Positions 1-8,539 of a stretch of DNA of 64,000 bases are shown one piece after another. Each line of letters begins with the position of its first letter. Positions within the stretch are counted from its first letter, which is position 1. The stretch is taken from assembly GCA_964492555.1 (NCBI GenBank), contig CAZBKQ010000007.1, positions 1-64,000 on the forward strand, given 5' to 3'. Origin of the DNA: GCA-2709075 sp964492555. GTDB taxonomy: Bacteria > Pseudomonadota > Alphaproteobacteria > MPNO01 > UBA2964. The position numbers and the translations under genes were made by a program. A model generated the notes under the pieces. It saw only the letters and a program-made list of their open reading frames with translations. It made no database searches and was not told where the DNA came from.

Positions 1-754
1 TCTCGGCCTTTACCAGCAACACGACCAAGACAGACGGGGCTGGGTCGGAATCCGACAGCTTTTCCTATCTGATCGGGCCCCTGGTGCGTGTGCGCCCCAT
101 CGATAACGTGACGATCTCGGCCAGCTTCTCCGCCGGGCCGACCTATACCGACCTGACCGTTAATGGCGCGACCAGTGATTTCGAAAGCTTCCAGACGCTT
201 TCGACGCTCGGCGTTAGCGCCGCGTTTGCCACCGGCAACTGGACCATCGCGCCGTCGGTCAGCGGCTATTTCACGACGTCGGATACCGACGCCTTTACCG
301 ACAGCGCCGGCAATTTCACCGCCTCCCGAACCAGCGAGTCCGGCTCAATCAGCCTTGGCCCGACAGTCAGCTACACCTATCTGGTGGCGGGAAACGGCCC
401 GCTGACGCTGGTGACGCCCTCGCTGCGGATTTCCGGCGATCACAAGTTAAGAATAACGGTGATACCCGGTACGCTTCCGGCGCTGTGCTGACCGACGAAC
501 GCACCTCGGCGACCATCAACCCTGCGATAAGCCTGAATTTTCGAGAGGGAGCGGCGGCCAATCTCAGCTACACCCATGGCGGCATTGGCACCGATCTCAA
601 TAGCTGGTCGGTGACGCTGTCAGCCTCCGCGCCGGCGGATTGGCTGTTCGGCTTCTTGGGAGATAACGGCCCGGCGAAGACCAGCCTCGCCTTCTCCGCC
701 GATCAGAACAACGGCTACAGCGCCATGGTAAAATTCTTCACAGTGAGGTTTTAG
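1..754 (+). pseudogene. C-terminal part of an outer-membrane beta-barrel (autotransporter-like) protein, frameshifted
   Basis: The reading frame is already open at base 3, so the 5' end lies outside the window. The translation is rich in Ser, Thr, Gly and alternating hydrophobic residues, as in a transmembrane beta-barrel, with strand-like stretches such as LGPTVSYTYLVAG. The first frame stops at 489-491. The barrel-like sequence resumes one frame back at about 435-450 (SQVKNNGDTRYASGAV) and runs to a TAG at 752-754. The protein ends in Phe (KFFTVRF), as expected for a BAM-recognised barrel. A single missing base at about 435-448 explains the break. It is either a true pseudogene or an assembly error. 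No passenger domain is visible, so the exact family is open. Confidence 0.6.
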
Positions 755-762
755 GGCGGCTC

Positions 763-1728
763 CTAAACCGGCCGTCTGTCGTGCCGCTTGTTAAAGCGTT
801 TCTCGATCGCGTCCCAAAGGGTCTTTTCGATCTCCACCCCGTCCAGCCGGTTGATTTCCTGAATACCGGTCGGGCTGGTGACGTTGATCTCTGTCAAATA
901 ATCGCCGATCACGTCGATGCCCACGAACAGCAACCCACGTTCCGACAGCGCCGGGCCGATGGCGGCGCAGATATCCTTTTCGCGCTCCGTCAGTGCGGTC
1001 TTCCGCGCGCCGCCGCCGGCGTGGAAATTGGCCCGCGCCTCGCCCTCTTCCGGCACGCGCAGCACCCCGCCGACCGGCTTGCCGTCGACCAGGATGATGC
1101 GCTTGTCGCCCTCGCGGATTTCGGGGAGGTAACGCTGCACGATAATCGGTTCGCGGTATTTGTCGGTAAACATTTCCAGCAAGGAACCGAGATTTTCATC
1201 GCCGGGTTTGAGGTGAAACACCTCCGCGCCGCCATTGCCGTAAAGCGGCTTTATGATGATGTCCTTATGCTCTTCGCGGAAATCGAGGATCTGCTGCCTG
1301 TCGGACGTAATCAGTGTTGGCGGCATCAACCCGTCAAAATGGGTGACGAACAGCTTTTCCGGCGCGTTGCGCACATGGGCGGGGTCGTTCACCACCAGCG
1401 TGTCGGGGTGAATATGCTCCAACAAATGCGTCGCGGTGATATAGGCCATGTCGAAGGGCGGGTCCTGGCGCATCAGCACGATATCGACGGTCTTGAGATC
1501 GATGATCTGCGTCTCGCCAAAGGTGAAATGATTGCCCTTTTCGCGGCGGACCTCGAGCGGCCTTGCACGGGCCAACAGCCGGCCATTGAGAAAGCTCAGC
1601 TCACTGGGGAGATAATGAAACAACGCATGGCCGCGCGCCTGCGCCTCCAGCGCCAGCATGAAGCTGCTGTCGGCATCGATATCGATGCTCTCGATCGGGT
1701 CCATCTGGATGGCGACGGCCAGGCTCAT
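763..1728 (-). CDS. gshB: Glutathione synthetase
   Basis: This enzyme joins gamma-glutamylcysteine and glycine using ATP, the last step of glutathione synthesis in the cytoplasm. The 321-aa product has the usual length. The N-terminal substrate domain carries RQDPP (residues 87-91). The ATP-grasp part has KPLYGNGG (160-167), a glycine-rich loop at RANFHAGGG, and the C-terminal block GIDVIGDYLTEINVTSPTG with the Glu and Asn that bind metal. It is the last gene of a minus-strand run that starts with rsmI, 16 bases after the SirB1-like gene. Identification is firm. Confidence 0.97.
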   Translation of the reverse strand: MSLAVAIQMDPIESIDIDADSSFMLALEAQARGHALFHYLPSELSFLNGRLLARARPLEVRREKGNHFTFGETQIIDLKTVDIVLMRQDPPFDMAYITATHLLEHIHPDTLVVNDPAHVRNAPEKLFVTHFDGLMPPTLITSDRQQILDFREEHKDIIIKPLYGNGGAEVFHLKPGDENLGSLLEMFTDKYREPIIVQRYLPEIREGDKRIILVDGKPVGGVLRVPEEGEARANFHAGGGARKTALTEREKDICAAIGPALSERGLLFVGIDVIGDYLTEINVTSPTGIQEINRLDGVEIEKTLWDAIEKRFNKRHDRRPV

Positions 1729-1744
1729 ATTCTTTTTCCGTTAT

Positions 1745-2581
1745 TCAATTCAGTTTGGCGCGCACATCGCGCAAAATCGCTTCGGCCTCCTGCCGGGCGG
1801 CGGCATCCTCCGCCCGTTCGACGAACTGTTCAAGGGCCTCGCGCGCGCGGCGCAGATTGCCGAGCCGGCTATGGCACAGACCGGCTTCTCGCAGCAGCGC
1901 CGCCTCGCCCGGCGCGACGATCAGCATGCGCTCGATTATATCGGTGGCGCGGTTCAGCTCACCGGCGGAAAGGGCGCGCAGCTTTATATTGTTCAACAGC
2001 CGGATCAGAATGCCGCGATTGGTGATCGGCGCGTAATGTTCGGGCGCCAGCTCCACCTCCACTCCCGACATCTGTTTCAGGAAATCGCGCAGATCGCGGA
2101 CATTGCGTTCGATCCCGCCATTGAAGGGGTCGATAATCACGCGCGCGCCCTGCGCCTCCACCCGGATCAGGAAATGGCCGGGGAAATTGATGCCGTCGGC
2201 CCGCCAGCCCTGGGCGCGGGCGGCATGCAGATAGATGATGGCGAGCGCGACCGGCAGGCCTTTACGCCGGTCGATTACCCGTAACAGGCTGGCATTCTGC
2301 ATGTCGTGATAGGTCAGCGTGTCACCGCAATAGCTGTATTCCTCGGCGATGACCGCGCGCAGCGCTTCGGCGCGCCCGTCCGCGTCATCGGGCGCGAGGT
2401 CCGGCGCAAGGGCGGCGACCTTTTTCGCAATCTCCGCCAAATGGGCGCGGTAACTGGTGAGATCGCATTCCTCGCGGTCGAAGGCGGCGGCGATCAGCGC
2501 GGCTTCCGCGATATCGATTTCTTCTTCCGGCACGGCGCAGCAGGCGGCCAGCGTTTCAGTCAATTCTTCCGCGTGGCTCAT
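1745..2581 (-). CDS. SirB1-like transglutaminase-fold/TPR protein
   Basis: The 278-aa protein matches the SirB1 family: a transglutaminase-like core (about residues 40-190, with YSYCGDTLTYHDMQNASLL and a block around NFPGHFLIRV) followed by a helical TPR-like tail (about 200-275). No signal peptide is visible, so it should be cytoplasmic. The biochemical role of the family is unknown, and I infer none. The ATG overlaps the TGA of the upstream BON lipoprotein gene in ATGA, which points to coupled translation. It lies between that gene and gshB in the same transcription unit. Confidence 0.85.
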   Translation of the reverse strand: MSHAEELTETLAACCAVPEEEIDIAEAALIAAAFDREECDLTSYRAHLAEIAKKVAALAPDLAPDDADGRAEALRAVIAEEYSYCGDTLTYHDMQNASLLRVIDRRKGLPVALAIIYLHAARAQGWRADGINFPGHFLIRVEAQGARVIIDPFNGGIERNVRDLRDFLKQMSGVEVELAPEHYAPITNRGILIRLLNNIKLRALSAGELNRATDIIERMLIVAPGEAALLREAGLCHSRLGNLRRAREALEQFVERAEDAAARQEAEAILRDVRAKLN

Positions 2582-3213
2582 TTGCCGGCCTTTGTTTGTT
2601 CGGGCGTTCTCCGGGGCCGGCGCGGATCGTCGTTGGTGATGACGTGATCAACGATGCGGCGGACATATTCGATATGGCGGGCATGGGCGCGCACGCGGGC
2701 GGCCTCCGCCTTGTCCTGGGCGATCCCGATCACATAGACCACGCCGTTGACCGTATCGAGCGAATAGTTGATCGACAGGATCGAGTCATCGCGCAGCAGC
2801 TTGTCGCGCAAATCCAGCGTGATCAGCCGGTCCCGCAGCCCGTTGAGCTCGGCGCGCGTGACCTGCAATTCGTTCAGCACGGTGCGGACTCCCTTGGCCC
2901 GCCCGGCGATGCGCCCGGCCTCGCCACGCTGCGCCTCCGTCCGCACCGTCCCGGTCATCAGCACGCGCCCTTCCATCACGGTCAAGGTGATGCCGGACCA
3001 GATATCGCTGTCCTTATCCAGAAACAGCCCGTTGATATTGGTCTTGATGGCGAGATCGTTGGCCGCCGCCTCGATCCCGCGTTCCTCCTGCGCCGCGGTC
3101 GCTGCCGCCGCGCCGACCCCGACCACCGTGCTGACGCAGCCCGACAGACCGAATCCGGCCAGCGGCAGGGCCAGCGCCACCAGGGGCAAAATATGTCGGC
3201 GGGAAAAAATCAT
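2578..3213 (-). CDS. BON-domain outer-membrane lipoprotein (OsmY/DolP-like)
   Basis: From the ATG at 3213 the product is 211 aa. It starts with a lipoprotein signal peptide (basic MIFSRRH, hydrophobic stretch, lipobox GLSGC), so it is probably a periplasm-facing lipoprotein. Two BON modules follow, at about residues 45-110 and 115-185, each with the Gly-containing beta-alpha-beta pattern (GRVLMTGTV, GVVYVIGIA). The tail is basic. E. coli DolP (YraP) has the same arrangement and also lies near rsmI and yraN, which supports a role in envelope integrity. A longer frame upstream lacks a sensible signal sequence and would run into yraN, so the internal ATG is preferred. Confidence 0.88.
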   Translation of the reverse strand: MIFSRRHILPLVALALPLAGFGLSGCVSTVVGVGAAAATAAQEERGIEAAANDLAIKTNINGLFLDKDSDIWSGITLTVMEGRVLMTGTVRTEAQRGEAGRIAGRAKGVRTVLNELQVTRAELNGLRDRLITLDLRDKLLRDDSILSINYSLDTVNGVVYVIGIAQDKAEAARVRAHARHIEYVRRIVDHVITNDDPRRPRRTPEQTKAGK

Positions 3214-3248
3214 CGGCGGTGTAATCGTTTCAGCGCCTATATTGCCGG

Positions 3249-3620
3249 TCACGGGCCGGGCCGCCAAGCGTCGATCAGGTGGCGCGGCCATTTTCCCGGC
3301 ATTACCGCGATCAGATCGAAGCGCATATCGCGACCGGCGAGGTCCCGGCGGCCGCGCAGAAAGGCCAGAGCGGCGCGCTCGATCCGTTGGCGTTGCCGCG
3401 CCGTAACGGAGTCGAGTGCCAGCGCCTCCGTCTCCCGCGCCTTGACTTCGATAAAGGCGGTTATCCGGCCGCGCGCCGCAACGATGTCGATCTCCCCCGC
3501 CGGATTGCGGTACCGCCGGGCCAAAATCCGGTATCCCTTGAGCCGCAGCGCAAGGACGGCCAGATTTTCCGCCCGCCGCCCGCCCGCTTCGCGTGCGCGT
3601 CTTTCAGCCGTTCCCGCCAT
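3249..3620 (-). CDS. yraN: YraN family (UPF0102) endonuclease-like protein
   Basis: The small 123-aa basic protein has the UPF0102 pattern: ENLAVLALRLKGYRILARRYRN, then GEIDIVAARGRITAFIEVKAR. The Glu-Asp and Glu-x-Lys positions look like the PD-(D/E)xK nuclease core. A cellular function is not firmly known. It overlaps the end of rsmI by 17 bases and precedes the BON lipoprotein, the same order (rsmI, yraN, BON) as in many Proteobacteria. Confidence 0.92.
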   Translation of the reverse strand: MAGTAERRAREAGGRRAENLAVLALRLKGYRILARRYRNPAGEIDIVAARGRITAFIEVKARETEALALDSVTARQRQRIERAALAFLRGRRDLAGRDMRFDLIAVMPGKWPRHLIDAWRPGP

Positions 3621-4476
3621 CGCCGTCCTTTAGCGCGAGCGCGCGGTTATAGAGATCGCGGCGTTTCAGCCCGGTTTGCGCGGCGATTTCGGCCGCCGCG
3701 TCGCGCACGGTCCGGGTTTCCAGCGCCGCGCGCAAAAGCGCGTCTGTTTCCGCCGGGCCCGGCGCGTCGGGTGCTTCCGGCGGTCCGGTCAGAATGACGA
3801 TCTCGCCTTTGGGCGGGGGTGCTTCCGCCGTCTCTGCGGCCAGCGCCGCCAGATCGCCCCGGCGGATTTCCTCATGCCGCTTGGTCAGCTCGCGCGCGAT
3901 AACCGCCCGGCGTGGGCCCAGAATTTCCGCCATTGCGGCCAGGCTGGCAGCCAGCCGGTTGGGCGATTCATAAAACACCAGCGTCGCGGGAATTTCGGCA
4001 AGGGACGACAGTGCCTTGCGCCGCGCCGCCTCTTTTTGCGGCGGAAAGCCGGCAAAGAAAAACCGGTCGGTCGGCAGGCCGCTTGCCGCCAGTGCGGTCA
4101 GCACGGCGCTCGCCCCCGGCACGGCGGTAACCGAAATATCCGCCTCCCGCGCCGCGTTGATTAGCCGGTATCCCGGATCGGAAATCGTCGGCGTGCCCGC
4201 ATCCGATACCAGCGCCACAATTTTGCCCTCTTCCAGCGTTTTAATAATGCCCGGCAGAACTTTTGCCGCGTTATGATCGTGATAGGCCGACAAGGGCGCG
4301 CCGATGGAGAAGGCGGATTTCAGCTTTGCCGTCACGCGCGTGTCCTCGCAAAGGATCAGATCGGCGGCGCCCAGCGTTGCCAGTGCGCGCAGGCTGATAT
4401 CGGCCAGATTGCCGATGGGAGTGGAAACGACATGAAGACCGGGCCCGACGGGCGTCTCCAGCAGTTTACTTCGCAT
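3604..4476 (-). CDS. rsmI: 16S rRNA (cytidine(1402)-2'-O)-methyltransferase
   Basis: RsmI adds a 2'-O-methyl group to C1402 in the ribosomal decoding centre. The 290-aa protein begins MRSKLLETPVGPGLHVVSTP, followed by the family signature GNLADISLRAL. Further in are CEDTRVTAKL, the SAM-site region LVSDAGTPTISDPGYRL and FFAGFPP. A longer frame upstream would overlap the divergent gene at 4524, so the ATG at 4476 is chosen. It leads the minus-strand unit rsmI-yraN-BON-sirB1-gshB. Confidence 0.95.
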   Translation of the reverse strand: MRSKLLETPVGPGLHVVSTPIGNLADISLRALATLGAADLILCEDTRVTAKLKSAFSIGAPLSAYHDHNAAKVLPGIIKTLEEGKIVALVSDAGTPTISDPGYRLINAAREADISVTAVPGASAVLTALAASGLPTDRFFFAGFPPQKEAARRKALSSLAEIPATLVFYESPNRLAASLAAMAEILGPRRAVIARELTKRHEEIRRGDLAALAAETAEAPPPKGEIVILTGPPEAPDAPGPAETDALLRAALETRTVRDAAAEIAAQTGLKRRDLYNRALALKDGDGGNG

Positions 4477-4523
4477 GGCTGCGGCGATAGGCTCGCGCCC
4501 GCTATTATCGTCCCTGGCGCCCA

Positions 4524-5897
4524 ATGATGTATTCGCTCCTTTCCCGCGTTTTTCCGCCTCTACGGTCCGCCGCTTTTGCCCTGGCGGGGTCGGCGCTTCT
4601 GCTTGCCGGTTGTGTGGAGAATAGCGCGAACCAGCCCCCGGTGACCAAGCAAGAAACACAAGCCTCCGCGCCCGCGCCTCAAAAAGTGGAGGTGGTTCCC
4701 GCCCCGACGCCGTCGCCCGCGCCGGCGGAGAAGGTCACCCTGACCCCGCCGGAAGGGGCCGAAATCCGGGTTGGCGTGTTGCTGCCGATGTCCGGGCAAT
4801 ATGCCGCGCTCGGAAAATCTCTCCTCAATGCCGTTCAGCTCGGGCTGTTTGAGGTGGCGGAGGAAAATCTGGTGCTGCTGCCGCGCGACACGATGGGAAC
4901 GGCCGCCGGTGCCCGTCAGGCCGCGCGATCGGCAATCGATTCCGGCGCGCAATTCCTGATTGGGCCGGTCTTTTCGGAGGCCGCATCCGCCGTGGCCGAT
5001 TTGAAGGCCGGGCAGGGCGTGGTGTCGCTGGCTTTTACCAATAACCGCGCCGCCGCCGGGGCCGAAGCTTATATCGTAGGGCTGGTGCCGCGCCAGCGGA
5101 TCGAAAGGGTGGTGTCCTATGCCGCCTCGCGCGGGCTCAAGCGTTTCGCGGGATTATTGCCGGCCGGCGCTTATGGCGACCTGATCCGCGCCGCCTATCA
5201 GGACGCCGTGCTGCGGGTGGGCGGCGAACTCACGCGCATGGAGCGTTATGTTCCGGGCGAACAGGATGGCGTCGCGCAGTCGGTCAAGCGGCTGGGTGAT
5301 TACGACGAACGTAAAAAGGCGCTGGAAGACCAGAAGGCAGAGCTCGCCGGCAAGGAGGATCCGCTGTCTCTGCGCGCGCTGAAGCGGCTGGAAGAACTTG
5401 AGACCCTCGGCGATGTGGATTTCGACGCGGTGCTGCTGATTGAAAATGGTCAGGCGCTGACGGCGCTCGCGCCGCTGCTGCCCTATTATGAAATTGATAC
5501 CAGAACGGTGCGTATTCTGGGCATTTCCGATTGGGGGGAACGGTCTTTGCTTCGTGAACCGGCGCTGCAGGGCGCGTGGTACGCCGCGCCCTCGCTGCGC
5601 GCCCGGGCTGATTTCGAGGACCGGTACAGGGCGCTTTATGGTAAATCCCCGCATCCCTTGGCGCCGCTTGCCTATGACGCGGGTGCGATTGCGGCTGTTC
5701 TGGGCGCGCAGAAACCGCCCGCCTTTTCCAGCGCGGCATTGACCGACCCGCGCGGCTTTGCCGGCAGCATCGGTCTGTTCCGTTTCCGGAAAGACGGGTT
5801 GGTCGAACATAATTTTGCCGTGATCGAGGTACAGCCGGGCGGCGCGGTGGAGGTGAGTCCGGCACCCGAGAAATTCCCCGCCCCGGTGGTCAACTAA
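4524..5897 (+). CDS. Penicillin-binding protein activator, LpoA-like lipoprotein
   Basis: The 457-aa protein starts with a lipoprotein signal (MYSLLSRVFPP, hydrophobic core, lipobox LLAGC) and a Pro/Ala-rich linker to about residue 75. The rest is a type-1 periplasmic-binding fold resembling branched-chain amino acid receptors (IRVGVLLPMSGQYAALGKSL, FLIGPVFSEAA). In gammaproteobacteria LpoA activates PBP1A from the outer membrane; the same role here is inferred from fold and from the position divergent to rsmI. Two ATG codons are adjacent at 4524 and 4527. Its stop overlaps the stop of hemW on the other strand by four bases. Confidence 0.85.
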   Translation: MMYSLLSRVFPPLRSAAFALAGSALLLAGCVENSANQPPVTKQETQASAPAPQKVEVVPAPTPSPAPAEKVTLTPPEGAEIRVGVLLPMSGQYAALGKSLLNAVQLGLFEVAEENLVLLPRDTMGTAAGARQAARSAIDSGAQFLIGPVFSEAASAVADLKAGQGVVSLAFTNNRAAAGAEAYIVGLVPRQRIERVVSYAASRGLKRFAGLLPAGAYGDLIRAAYQDAVLRVGGELTRMERYVPGEQDGVAQSVKRLGDYDERKKALEDQKAELAGKEDPLSLRALKRLEELETLGDVDFDAVLLIENGQALTALAPLLPYYEIDTRTVRILGISDWGERSLLREPALQGAWYAAPSLRARADFEDRYRALYGKSPHPLAPLAYDAGAIAAVLGAQKPPAFSSAALTDPRGFAGSIGLFRFRKDGLVEHNFAVIEVQPGGAVEVSPAPEKFPAPVVN

Positions 5898-7060
5898 CCC
5901 AGCAGCGCGGCCAGCACGGCATTCAGTTTCAGCCGCCCCTCCCCGGTGGCGCGCAAACCCGCCTCATCCAGCGTCAAGAGCCCGTGGGCCAGAAGGGGCC
6001 GTAACGTTCGCGCCTCGAAAACCTGCTCCAGCTCGCATCCGGCCAGCGCCTCGAAACGCCGCCGTTCCAGCCCCTGCGCCAGGCGCAGCCCGGTCATGAT
6101 GATTTCCTCGATCCGGATATCGCGGGTGAGCGCCTCGCGCCGCCTGGTGCCATGGCCGTCTTGCTCCACCGCCGCCAACCAGTTTTCCGGCCCGGTAATC
6201 TGTTCGGTTGCGTAACAAACATCGTCAATGGTCAATCGGCCATGCGCCCCGGGTCCGATCCCGGCATAATCGCCGCCCCGCCAATAGGTCAGATTGTGGC
6301 GGGATTCCGCGCCCGGGCGGGCATGGTTGGAAATTTCATAGGCGGGCAATCCATGCCCGGCGCAGATATCATTGGTGAGATCGAACAGGGCCGCCGCCAA
6401 ATCCTCGTCCGGCAGGCTGAAATCGCCACCGCGATAGGCGGCAAAGAACGACGTGCCGCGTTCGATGGTCAGCTGATATAGCGACAGATGCTCCGTGCCG
6501 ATGGAAAGCGCGGTTTTCAGCTCTTCTTCCCAGGTTTGCGCCGTTTGACCCGGACGGGCATAGATCAGGTCGAACGACACGCGATCGACCGCACTTTGCG
6601 CCGCGTCGATCGCCGCCAGCGCTTCCCGGTGCGAATGTTGCCGCCCGAGAAACGCCAGATCGGGGTCGTTCAGCGCCTGGACGCCGACCGACAGGCGGTT
6701 GACCCCGGCTTGCGCCAACGCATGGAAATTCGCCGCTTCGGCGGAGGTCGGATTGGCTTCCAGTGTGACTTCGCAATCCGGTCCAAGGCCCCAGAGCGTG
6801 TTGATTCGTTCGATCAGGTCACCCGCCAGATCGGGCGGCATCAGTGACGGCGTGCCCCCGCCAAAAAAGATCGAGGATACCCGCCGTCCCGTCGTTTCAG
6901 TTGCGTAATGATCGATTTCGGCGAGAAATCCCGCGCGCCAGCGGTCGACATCGATATTCTCCCGGACATGGGAATTGAAATCGCAATAGGGGCATTTGGA
7001 CAGGCAAAACGGCCAGTGAATATAGACCGCGAGTGGTTCCGCCGATGCTGTTTCAGCCAT
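5894..7060 (-). CDS. hemW: Radical SAM heme chaperone
   Basis: The 388-aa protein is related to coproporphyrinogen dehydrogenase but has the HemW-type cluster motif C19-x3-C23-x2-C26 (FCLSKCPYCDFNSH), followed by FFGGGTPSLM and EANPTSAE. HemW inserts heme into target proteins, and family members bind a 4Fe-4S cluster and SAM. It is the last gene of rph-rdgB-hemW and overlaps the end of rdgB by eight bases. Older annotations call such genes hemN; the length and N-terminus favour HemW. Confidence 0.93.
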   Translation of the reverse strand: MAETASAEPLAVYIHWPFCLSKCPYCDFNSHVRENIDVDRWRAGFLAEIDHYATETTGRRVSSIFFGGGTPSLMPPDLAGDLIERINTLWGLGPDCEVTLEANPTSAEAANFHALAQAGVNRLSVGVQALNDPDLAFLGRQHSHREALAAIDAAQSAVDRVSFDLIYARPGQTAQTWEEELKTALSIGTEHLSLYQLTIERGTSFFAAYRGGDFSLPDEDLAAALFDLTNDICAGHGLPAYEISNHARPGAESRHNLTYWRGGDYAGIGPGAHGRLTIDDVCYATEQITGPENWLAAVEQDGHGTRRREALTRDIRIEEIIMTGLRLAQGLERRRFEALAGCELEQVFEARTLRPLLAHGLLTLDEAGLRATGEGRLKLNAVLAALLG

Positions 7061-7661
7061 CGGTGCCGAAGCACGCCGCAGTCAGCTGCGCAAACGCGTC
7101 CGCCCGGTGGCTCATCGCGTGCTTTTGCGCGGGCTCGATTTCCGCGAATGTCTTGTCCATGCCGGTTGCGACGAAAATCGGGTCGTAGCCGAAGCCCTTA
7201 TCCCCCCGGGGCGGCCAGCAGATCGTTCCCTCGACCCTGCCCTCGAAGGTCTCCATATGTCCGTCCGCCCAGCAAAGCGACAGGGCGCAGATAAAGGCGG
7301 CGCTCCGGTCGTCCTTGCCGGTCAGTTCCGTTTCCACCCGCTGCATGGCGGCGTCAAAATCACGCGGTTCTCCGGCCCAGCGGGCGGAATAAATCCCGGG
7401 CGCGCCGTCCAGCGCGGCGACCGAAAGGCCCGAATCGTCGGCCAGGGCGGGCAGATTTGCCGCCTCCGCCGCCAGCCGCGCTTTCAGCTCGGCGTTTTCG
7501 CGAAAACTCGCGCCGGTTTCCTCCGGCTCCGCCAGGCCGAGATCCGCGGCGGATATGACCTCAACCGCGTATGGCGCCAGCAAATCGCCGATTTCGCGGA
7601 CCTTGCCCTGATTATGGCTGGCGATCACCAGAGCCTTTTCCGAAAAGCGGCGCGCGCCCAT
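7053..7661 (-). CDS. rdgB: XTP/dITP diphosphatase
   Basis: The 202-aa Ham1 family protein removes non-canonical purine nucleotides (dITP, XTP) from the pool. Visible motifs are the N-terminal ASHNQGKVREIGDLL, the central GASFRENAELKA, LADDSGLSVAALDGAPGIYSAR, and the C-terminal DKGFGYDPIF and MSHRADA. It follows rph after six bases and overlaps hemW, so the three genes are probably one transcript. Confidence 0.96.
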   Translation of the reverse strand: MGARRFSEKALVIASHNQGKVREIGDLLAPYAVEVISAADLGLAEPEETGASFRENAELKARLAAEAANLPALADDSGLSVAALDGAPGIYSARWAGEPRDFDAAMQRVETELTGKDDRSAAFICALSLCWADGHMETFEGRVEGTICWPPRGDKGFGYDPIFVATGMDKTFAEIEPAQKHAMSHRADAFAQLTAACFGTDG

Positions 7662-7667
7662 CGCGGT

Positions 7668-8393
7668 CTACACCCCGCCAGCCGCCGCGATTTGCAGGGC
7701 GGTAAGCTCCTCACACCCCTTGAACGCCAGATCCATCAGCTCATTGAACTGATCGCGGCTGAACGGGTCGGCTTCGGCCGTACCCTGCACCTCGACGATG
7801 CCGCCCGCGCCCGACAGCACGAAATTCGCGTCCGCTTCGGCGTTGGAATCCTCCGCATAATCCAAGTCTAGGACGGAGACGCCCTGATAAATCCCGCAGG
7901 AAACGGCGGCCACAGACCCGATCAGCGGCGTTGCTTCCAGATCACCTGCGGCGATCAACCCGTCGATGGCGATTTTAAGCGCGACCCAGCTTCCGGTGAT
8001 CGATGCCGTGCGCGTGCCGCCATCGGCCTGCAGCACGTCGCAATCCAGACGGATCTGCCGTTCGCCCAGCGCTTCCATATCCGTCACCGCGCGCAGGCTG
8101 CGCCCCACCAGCCGCTGAATTTCCTGGGTCCGGCCGCTTTGCTTGCCGCTCGCCGCCTCGCGCCGGGTGCGGGTGTGGGTCGAGCGCGGCAGCATTCCGT
8201 ATTCAGCCGTCACCCAGCCCTTGCCGCTATTCCGCATCCAGGGCGGCACGCTTTCCTCAACCGTCGCGCAGCACAGCACATGAGTGTTGCCGAACTTCGC
8301 CAGGCAGGAGCCTTCCGCATAGGGGCTGAAGCCGGGTTCTAGCGAGACGGCGCGCATTTCGTTTGCGGCGCGGCCGGATGGACGGGATGTCAT
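7668..8393 (-). CDS. rph: Ribonuclease PH
   Basis: RNase PH is a phosphate-dependent 3'-5' exonuclease that trims tRNA 3' ends. The 241-aa protein starts MTSRPSGRAANEMRAVSLEP. It contains GSCLAKFGNTHVLCCATVEE, GWVTAEYGMLPRSTHTR and the ring-forming catalytic region IRLDCDVLQADGGTRTASITG. It is the first gene of rph-rdgB-hemW and is divergent from hrcA, as in many alphaproteobacteria. The length is normal and no catalytic block is missing. Confidence 0.96.
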   Translation of the reverse strand: MTSRPSGRAANEMRAVSLEPGFSPYAEGSCLAKFGNTHVLCCATVEESVPPWMRNSGKGWVTAEYGMLPRSTHTRTRREAASGKQSGRTQEIQRLVGRSLRAVTDMEALGERQIRLDCDVLQADGGTRTASITGSWVALKIAIDGLIAAGDLEATPLIGSVAAVSCGIYQGVSVLDLDYAEDSNAEADANFVLSGAGGIVEVQGTAEADPFSRDQFNELMDLAFKGCEELTALQIAAAGGV

Positions 8394-8490
8394 GATGAAC
8401 TCCTAAAATTTTCTGGGACCGGAAAAAATCCAGCCGCACGCTACAAGCCGATGCCGCCGCCGTCCACCGCCACGAAGGCAATTCCGCGCA

Positions 8491-8519
8491 TTGACCTGAC
8501 CGGGCGGCGTTACTACATT
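8491..8519 (+). promoter_or_regulatory. Candidate housekeeping promoter of hrcA
   Basis: TTGACC at 8491-8496 is separated by 17 bases from TACATT at 8514-8519. Transcription would start near 8526, leaving a very short leader before the ATG at 8540. No CIRCE repeat (TTAGCACTC-N9-GAGTGCTAA) is present here, so HrcA does not obviously regulate itself. Motif match only. Confidence 0.45.
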
Positions 8520-8539
8520 CCGGTCGATTGGAAATCGTC

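Noticed and set aside
781..2025. 414-codon plus-strand frame across gshB and the SirB1-like gene
   Set aside because: It spans two well-identified genes on the other strand and shows no domain; antisense artefact.
8394..8539. CIRCE operator for HrcA
   Set aside because: No TTAGCACTC-N9-GAGTGCTAA or close relative exists upstream of hrcA or in the gap before dnaK.
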